A DNA stretch of 64,000 nucleotides, from the NCBI RefSeq assembly GCF_019931195.1, contig NZ_JAIOUO010000003.1, forward strand, positions 744,001 through 808,000, written 5' to 3'. The position numbers and the translations under genes were made by a program. Of this stretch, positions 58,502 to 64,000 are shown piece after piece. The stretch comes from Marinobacter sp. F4216. Its GTDB lineage: Bacteria > Pseudomonadota > Gammaproteobacteria > Pseudomonadales > Oleiphilaceae. The notes beneath the pieces were generated by a model. It was given only the letters and a program-made list of their open reading frames with translations, did no database searches and was not told the origin of the DNA. The first letter of the stretch is position 1, and each line of letters starts with the position of its first letter.

Positions 58502-59411
58502 GGGCGCGGGAGCGCTTTCAGCGGACTCACCAGCGCTGTCCGCCTCGAACACTTTTTGAGGCGGACGGAAACACTTAAGGTCGGAAAAGTGCATGCCGTG
58601 CGCTTCAGCAACGCACCCGAGTTCTCCACGCCCATCGCAGTGATCAATGACCGCCGCTTGCCAGGAGCTTCCTATATGGATAGGTCACGCTTGGCATATA
58701 CATGACCGTCGCCGTCTCTCAAGGGTGCGCGCACAAGCCGCACCCGATGATGCAATAAAAACCGACTTCAGAATCATTCAGTTCAGGCACCTACCAACGT
58801 AACGCTACGCCAAATTGATCCTTGGAATCCGCTTTTTTATTCCCCAGTCGAGGAGTGATAAAGCCCTGCGGTTGCGAGTCTGGCAACTGGCCTGCAAGAA
58901 GTACAGGGCCACAGCCGTCAGCGGCGAAATCGCTGGTAGAAAGAAGGTGCCACAGTCGCCCGGGCGCACGAGTTCCCAGTCTGCCTGATTGAAGGAATAG
59001 GCGCCTGCCTGCCCGGATACTCCCGCTGCAACAGCTACGGCCAGCGGAAATTTGATCCAGTGGTGCCGTTGTTCTGTTTTTCTTGTCACTGGCAGGTTTC
59101 TCCATTGTTGTTATAAGTTGCTTTGCTCATTATTGGTGTACACGATGATTGGAGGTGCCATTCATAGCACTCATAATGCCGACATTGTAGCTGGCGCCAT
59201 CGAGCACACTGATCAGCCTTGAGGTTTCTGATGCATCATCAGCGCTAGCAGTGCGCCACCACTCGCTGCTACCACCACGTTCTCCCGTCGTTCTGGACAC
59301 GTATCCGGCTTGTTGTTATGTTCGATCGCATTGGCCAGTATAAATAACAGACCTTCCCAAAGACGGTTTAAATAGGACAGTAAGGCGGAAATTCGAGCCA
59401 CAAATGGCAAT
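58502..59411. other. Intergenic region with decayed gene remnants
   Basis: About 900 bp without an intact gene. The only recognisable content is the porin-like remnant at 58791-59089; the rest shows no start, RBS or domain I can support. It also holds the araC promoter. Confidence 0.6.
58791..59089 (-). pseudogene. Remnant of an outer-membrane (DUF1302-like) protein gene
   Basis: The 5' end codes for a clear signal peptide (PLAVAVAAGVSGQAGAYSFNQ) with the start typical of DUF1302 outer-membrane proteins. After about 40 residues the frame becomes nonsense, and the last residues in another frame (KKADSKDQFGVALRW) look like a beta-strand end. So most of a 600-residue gene is probably deleted. 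Confidence 0.5.
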
Positions 59412-60425
59412 ATGAATACAGTCAACAACCTTTACGCCAAAGCGCTGTCGCAATACGCAGAACGTGCAGGCCTTGCAATTCCCCCACCCCTCCAGCAAAT
59501 GGTTGACCAGAACAACCGCCTTCCGTTGGCGTTACTGGATCAGCTTTGGGATGTCTGTTGCAAAACCAGCAACGATCCATTGTTCGGGCTTCGTATCGGG
59601 CTCGAACTGCAACCTGGTCACCTTGACAGTGCGGGGCTTCTGCTGATGACCTGTACCACACTGGGAGAGGCGCTGGAACAACTGACTGAGGTTGCTCCAA
59701 TCGTTGGTGGAGGGGGTGACTTTATATTTGTGCGTAAAAACGATGGCAAGGCCGCGATTCATTATCAGCCCCGTCTTGCCAGGCGTCAGGCAGAGCGAGT
59801 GGAGGCGGCCCTGGCGGCGATTCTCAATCTGGGCCGCTGGGCCAGTGGAGATAAATTTGAGGTGAGCGAATTTCATTTCATGCACTCGCCACTGGCATCC
59901 AGAGAGAGCTACAGCAGCCTGTTGGGCGTGAAGACCTATTTCCAGTCAGCAAACAATTCACTGGTTTTTTCTGAAGAGCAGCTTGCCCTGCCTCTGGTTC
60001 AGGCCAACAATAACCTGCACAACTACCTTCGACATCTTACTGACCGCACATTGGCTGAACTGGGGTGCCAGGGTTTGAGCGCTGAGACTCAGCGACTCAT
60101 TGAGCGGCATCCACGCTGGGGAAAGGATCGTATTGCGGCGGAGATGAACTTGAGTGGCCGACACCTCAACCGCAAATTGGCGGAGGAAGGTTGTTCGTTC
60201 AAATCCTTGCGTGACAGTACGCTGCACCGGTTGGCTCTGGAGCGTCTTCAGCGGCATGAGCGGCTTGTTGATATTGCAGACGCGCTGGGCTTCTCGGGCG
60301 AAAGTTCATTCGCCAAGGCATTCAGACGCTGGACCGGCACCTCTCCTGCCAAGTTGCGCCGACGGCTCCTCTCCGACAAAGACGACCATTCACAACCCGA
60401 GCTGATTGAAGGCAGAAATAGATAA
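59412..60425 (+). CDS. AraC-family regulator (arabinose-bd type N-domain)
   Basis: 337 residues: an N-terminal ligand domain (about 20-200) and a C-terminal double HTH (LIERHPRWGKDRIAAEMNLSGRHLNRKLAEEG; ALGFSGESSFAKAFRRWTGTSP in parts). OruR/ArgR-like class. It probably controls the monooxygenase cluster that follows. Confidence 0.9.
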   Translation: MNTVNNLYAKALSQYAERAGLAIPPPLQQMVDQNNRLPLALLDQLWDVCCKTSNDPLFGLRIGLELQPGHLDSAGLLLMTCTTLGEALEQLTEVAPIVGGGGDFIFVRKNDGKAAIHYQPRLARRQAERVEAALAAILNLGRWASGDKFEVSEFHFMHSPLASRESYSSLLGVKTYFQSANNSLVFSEEQLALPLVQANNNLHNYLRHLTDRTLAELGCQGLSAETQRLIERHPRWGKDRIAAEMNLSGRHLNRKLAEEGCSFKSLRDSTLHRLALERLQRHERLVDIADALGFSGESSFAKAFRRWTGTSPAKLRRRLLSDKDDHSQPELIEGRNR

Positions 60426-60601
60426 AAATTAGGGGGTTACCCATCACGCCCTCCCCTCGGCACTTTCCCCCTCAGCTTTCTCCAAGTACCGAATATATGG
60501 ATTACTTACTCCGTACTCCGGCATGTAAAACCTGTCTTGCAAAGCCAGACATACCTTTTGGCACAGTAGCAAGTTGTAGGCAATCGGCTCCGGCAGCGTC
60601 A

Positions 60602-60623
60602 TGTCATGGCTCGAATTGTCATG
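60602..60623 (+). promoter_or_regulatory. Candidate AraC-type direct-repeat site
   Basis: TGTCATG occurs at 60602-60608 and 60617-60623, 15 bp apart, followed by a TTGTCAG. This lies 80-105 bp upstream of the monooxygenase start, the usual place for an AraC-type activator. Confidence 0.35.
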
Positions 60624-60705
60624 ACTTGTGTCCCTTCTTGTCAGAAAAAGCAGCGCTTGAAATCGTAAGATGCAGCAACTTAGTAATAAAAGCAGGAATA
60701 CCATT

Positions 60706-62007
60706 ATGTACGCAGTAATCGGCGCCGGCCCCATGGGCTTGGCCTGTGCTCGCAACCTTCAGAAGCAGAATATCCCCTTTACCGGATTCGAACTCCACAG
60801 CGACGTGGGTGGCCTGTGGGACATCGATAACCCCCACAGCACCATGTACGATACCGCCCATCTGATCTCATCAAAACGGATGACGGAATTCGCAGAGTTC
60901 CCCATGAAGGATTCCGTAGCCCAGTACCCGAGCCATATTGAGCTGAAAGCGTATTTCCGGGACTTCGTAGATCATTTTGGCCTGCGGGAACACTACGAGT
61001 TCAATACCCGGGTGGTCAGGGTTGAACCGGACGGAGATCAGTGGGCAATCACTACTGAACATGACGGGCAACAACAGACCCGCAACTTTGATGGTGTGAT
61101 GATTGCCAACGGGACCCTGCACACCCCTAACATGCCGACACTCCCTGGCGACTTTGCCGGCGAGGTGATGCATTCCGCCGATTACCGCAGCCCGGAGGTC
61201 TTCAAGAACAAACGCGTGCTCATCATCGGCTGCGGCAATTCCGGGGCGGACATTGCGGTGGACGCCGTGCACCATGCCCGCTCGGTGGACTTGAGCCTGC
61301 GCCGGGGCTACTACTTCCTGCCCAAGTTCATCAACGGTCGACCGGTCGATACCCTCGGTAGCAAGTTGAAACTGCCCCGCCCCATTAAACAAAAGCTCGA
61401 TGCCCGGCTGATGCGCATGGTGATCGGCAAGCCATCCGACTACGGCTTACCGGACCCGGAATATCTTATGTACGAGTCGCACCCGGTGATCAACTCCCTG
61501 ATTCTTCACCACCTCGGTCATGGCGACATCCAGCCTCGCAGGTCCATCGACCGGATCGAAGGCCATACAGTGCACTTCCGCGACGGCGAGTCCGGAGACT
61601 ATGACCTGATCCTGATGGCTACCGGTTATCTACTGGACTATCCCTTCATCGACCGGAAGCACCTGAACTGGCCTGAGCACGAAGACGCGCCCCAACTGTA
61701 CCAGAACATGATGCACCCGGATTACGACAACCTGTTCATCATGGGGATGGTCGAGGCCACCGGCCTGGGCTGGGAAGGCCGCAACCAGCAGGCCCGGCTG
61801 GCTTCCCTGTTCATCCGGGAACAACAGCGGGGCTCTGCTGCTGCCGCCGACCTGTGCCAGAAAAAGAAAACCCGTGCCGGGGAGCGGCTGGACGGTGGCT
61901 ACAACTACATCAAACTGGCCCGTATGGCCTACTATGTGAACAAAGACGCCTATTTGGACAGCCTGGCCAGGCACATTGCAGACCTCGAACCTAGCAGTAA
62001 GGGGTAA
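60706..62007 (+). CDS. Flavin-containing monooxygenase
   Basis: 433 residues from ATG 60706 (AGCAGGA upstream); an earlier in-frame ATG at 60670 lacks a ribosome site. FAD motif VIGAGPMGLACARNL, NADPH motif VLIIGCGNSGADIA and the ATGY motif LMATGYLLDY. Class B flavoprotein monooxygenase; substrate unknown. AlmA-like alkane oxidation and steroid or ketone oxidation are possible but not shown. Confidence 0.88.
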   Translation: MYAVIGAGPMGLACARNLQKQNIPFTGFELHSDVGGLWDIDNPHSTMYDTAHLISSKRMTEFAEFPMKDSVAQYPSHIELKAYFRDFVDHFGLREHYEFNTRVVRVEPDGDQWAITTEHDGQQQTRNFDGVMIANGTLHTPNMPTLPGDFAGEVMHSADYRSPEVFKNKRVLIIGCGNSGADIAVDAVHHARSVDLSLRRGYYFLPKFINGRPVDTLGSKLKLPRPIKQKLDARLMRMVIGKPSDYGLPDPEYLMYESHPVINSLILHHLGHGDIQPRRSIDRIEGHTVHFRDGESGDYDLILMATGYLLDYPFIDRKHLNWPEHEDAPQLYQNMMHPDYDNLFIMGMVEATGLGWEGRNQQARLASLFIREQQRGSAAAADLCQKKKTRAGERLDGGYNYIKLARMAYYVNKDAYLDSLARHIADLEPSSKG

Positions 62008-62013
62008 CGTCGT

Positions 62014-62928
62014 ATGCAATCGTCCATGACGGTGCAGTTTGACCCCACCAGCCTGGTTCTTTTGAACCTCATTCTTGCGCTGATGATGTTCGGGGTGTCC
62101 ATGACCTTGAAGCCGGCAGACTTCCGGCGGGTACTCACCATACCTCGTGCACCAGTGGCCGGACTGTTCGCCCAGTTTTTCCTGTTGCCCATGGCCACCT
62201 GCATGTTCACCTGGTTCTTCCGCATCGACCCGGACCTGGCACTGGGTATGATTCTGGTGGCCTCCTGCCCTGGCGGCAGCTTTTCGAACATCATGACCTG
62301 GCTGGGTAGGGGCAATGTGGCGGTGTCAGTGAGTATGTCGGCAGTCTCCAGTCTGGCGGCTACGGTGATGACTCCCTTCAACTTTGCCCTTTACGGCTGG
62401 CTTAACCCTCATACCCGGGCCTACCTTCAAGAAATTACCCTGGAGCCGGGCAATATCCTGCTGCTGGTGTTACTGGTGCTGGCCTTGCCGCTGGTACTGG
62501 GCATGATCACGGGCGGACGGTTTCCCAAGCTGGCCATGCGCAGCGAGAAGCCACTGCGCGTTCTCTCGCTGTTGATCTTCATGGTGTTCGTGGCTATTGC
62601 CTTCCTGAACAATATGGAGCTGTTCCTGGCCCGTTTCCATAGCTTCTTCTGGCTCGTCGTAGGGCACAACCTGCTGGCTCTGGGGCTAGGCTATGCCATG
62701 GCGCGGCTGATGAAGCTGTCAGTGCCGGATCAGCGTGCGGTGACCATGGAGGTGGGCATCCAGAACTCAGGACTCGGGCTGGTTATCCTGTTTACCTTCT
62801 TCCCTGATGCCGGTGGCATGATGCTGATCACTGCCTTCTGGGGCGTCTGGCACCTGGTGTCCGGCTTAACCCTGTCACAGATCTGGGCCCGGCGACCTCT
62901 CCCTAATCCAATTGAGCAATACTCCTGA
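62014..62928 (+). CDS. Bile acid:sodium symporter family (BASS) transporter
   Basis: 304 residues with about nine membrane helices and the family stretch ASCPGGSFSNIMTWLGRGNVA. It starts 6 bp after the monooxygenase stop, so cotranscribed. It may import the monooxygenase substrate. Confidence 0.9.
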   Translation: MQSSMTVQFDPTSLVLLNLILALMMFGVSMTLKPADFRRVLTIPRAPVAGLFAQFFLLPMATCMFTWFFRIDPDLALGMILVASCPGGSFSNIMTWLGRGNVAVSVSMSAVSSLAATVMTPFNFALYGWLNPHTRAYLQEITLEPGNILLLVLLVLALPLVLGMITGGRFPKLAMRSEKPLRVLSLLIFMVFVAIAFLNNMELFLARFHSFFWLVVGHNLLALGLGYAMARLMKLSVPDQRAVTMEVGIQNSGLGLVILFTFFPDAGGMMLITAFWGVWHLVSGLTLSQIWARRPLPNPIEQYS

Positions 62929-62932
62929 CCCC

Positions 62933-63874
62933 ATGACCACAGAAAAACGGATACTCATTACCGGCGCTGCCGGCTACATTGGCCACCAGCTGGGCAAGCG
63001 GCTCGCCAAGGATTATTTCGTCCTTGGCACCGATATAAGAACAAGGGATGACCTGGATTTCCCGCTGGAAGTGCTGGATGTGCGGGACAACAAACTCGTG
63101 CACACTCTGACGGAAAACCGGATTACCCATGTGATCCACCTTGCGTCGATACTCCAGGCATCGCCAGACCGACAGCGTGACTACGATATTGACGTAAACG
63201 GTACCCGCAACGTACTGCAGGCGTGTGTCGCCGCCAAGGTGAAGCACATCACCGTCACGAGCTCCGGTGCCGCTTACGGTTACCACCCGGACAACCCGGC
63301 CTGGATCGATGAGGATGATCCTCTGCGGGGCAACCCGGAGTTTGCCTACTCGGACCACAAGCGCCAGGTGGAGGAACTGCTGCGGAAATACCTGGACGAA
63401 CACCCGGAACTACAACAACTGGTCTTCCGACCCGGCACGGTGCTGGGGGCCGAAACCCGCAACCAGATCACCGGCCTGTTTCTGGCACCGCGCCTGTTGG
63501 CCATCCGAGGCAGTAACTCGCCGTTCGTGTTTATCTGGGACCAGGATGTCATCGGAGCCATGGAGCAGGGCATACGGGATGACAGGGTTGGCCGGTACAA
63601 CATGGCCGGTGATGGTGCCCTTACCATTCAGGAGATCGCCCGCAGGCTGGACAAGTCCTTACTGACCATACCTGCGAGTGTGGTGAAAGGCGCATTGCAG
63701 GTGGCCAAATGGCTGGGTAAACCGGTAAGTCCGGAGCAGGTCAACTTCCTCCGTTACCGACCGGTTTTGAGCAACCGCCGGCTGAAGGAGGAGTTCGGCT
63801 ATCGACTGGAAAAAACCTCTGCTGAGACCTTCGAGTTCTTCATCGAACAAGCGAGAAAGAAGGGCGATCTATGA
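62933..63874 (+). CDS. NAD-dependent epimerase/dehydratase family protein
   Basis: 313 residues from ATG 62933; a TTG at 62912 would overlap the transporter. Rossmann motif ITGAAGYIGHQLGKRL, then the SDR-extended tyrosine-lysine motif YSDHK. Substrate not inferable. Confidence 0.88.
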   Translation: MTTEKRILITGAAGYIGHQLGKRLAKDYFVLGTDIRTRDDLDFPLEVLDVRDNKLVHTLTENRITHVIHLASILQASPDRQRDYDIDVNGTRNVLQACVAAKVKHITVTSSGAAYGYHPDNPAWIDEDDPLRGNPEFAYSDHKRQVEELLRKYLDEHPELQQLVFRPGTVLGAETRNQITGLFLAPRLLAIRGSNSPFVFIWDQDVIGAMEQGIRDDRVGRYNMAGDGALTIQEIARRLDKSLLTIPASVVKGALQVAKWLGKPVSPEQVNFLRYRPVLSNRRLKEEFGYRLEKTSAETFEFFIEQARKKGDL

Positions 63875-64000
63875 CCGTTACTCTGATCACCGGCGCCGCC
63901 AGCGGCCTGGGTTGGGCCATGGCCCAACACTGGTTCCAGGCCGGCCACTGCCTCGTGCTGGCGGATATCAACACTGATGCTTTGCTGCGACGGCAGACGG
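63871..64000 (+). CDS. Short-chain dehydrogenase (cut by window end)
   Basis: Starts with ATGA overlap to the epimerase. First 43 residues carry the SDR cofactor motif TGAASGLG and ADIN. Likely the next step in the same pathway. Confidence 0.85.
   Translation, partial: MTVTLITGAASGLGWAMAQHWFQAGHCLVLADINTDALLRRQT

Overview
The window looks like a chromosomal segment of a marine, heterotrophic gammaproteobacterium, most likely Marinobacter or a close relative. The basis is the gene content: a glycolate operon with a TRAP transporter, an arginine ABC transporter next to astE, a PuuB/PuuR pair, a monooxygenase/BASS/epimerase/SDR cluster and a complete Tad pilus locus. The genus is an inference; no 16S rRNA or other taxonomic marker lies in the window.

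Layout. (1) 1-1323: the 3' part of mutY, yggX, and tRNA-Phe (GAA) with its own sigma70 promoter. (2) 1235-14050: a 12.8-kb integrative element inserted in the 3' end of tRNA-Phe, bounded by a perfect 47-bp direct repeat. It carries a CRISPR array, a type I-C effector operon (cas3-cas5c-cas8c-cas7c) without cas4, cas1 or cas2, a WYL regulator, a small lipoprotein, a tyrosine integrase, an AlpA-type gene and three small element proteins. (3) 14164-28604 (minus): a Tad/Flp pilus operon from flp down to tadD, followed by an O-antigen-ligase/PglL-like membrane protein. (4) 28775-36756 (mostly minus): L,D-transpeptidase, acidic amino acid symporter with a sigma54 promoter, a two-component pair that probably controls it, an enoyl-CoA hydratase and small proteins. 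(5) 36992-38119: a putative metallopeptidase lipoprotein. (6) 38204-47003: glycolate oxidase glcDEF, glcG and a TRAP transporter, divergent from a GlcC-like regulator. (7) 47159-51456: basic amino acid ABC transporter plus astE. (8) 51469-56374: RND pump, adaptor and divergent TetR. (9) 56471-58501: PuuR-like regulator divergent from puuB. (10) 58502-64000: a porin-like remnant, then AraC regulator, flavin monooxygenase, BASS symporter, epimerase and an SDR cut by the window end.

The most unusual part is the CRISPR system on the island. All four effector genes look intact, but there is no adaptation module and almost no room for a leader. None of the 15 recognisable repeats is identical to another, yet the part that becomes the crRNA 5' handle is nearly constant. 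Two spacers are divergent versions of the same coding stretch. They translate to a motif that I recognise as the C-terminal region of Microviridae (gokushovirus) major capsid proteins, and the Phe codon expected just upstream of it in that family would supply the type I-C PAM. This suggests a mobile, 'frozen' interference-only system with a record of small ssDNA phages.
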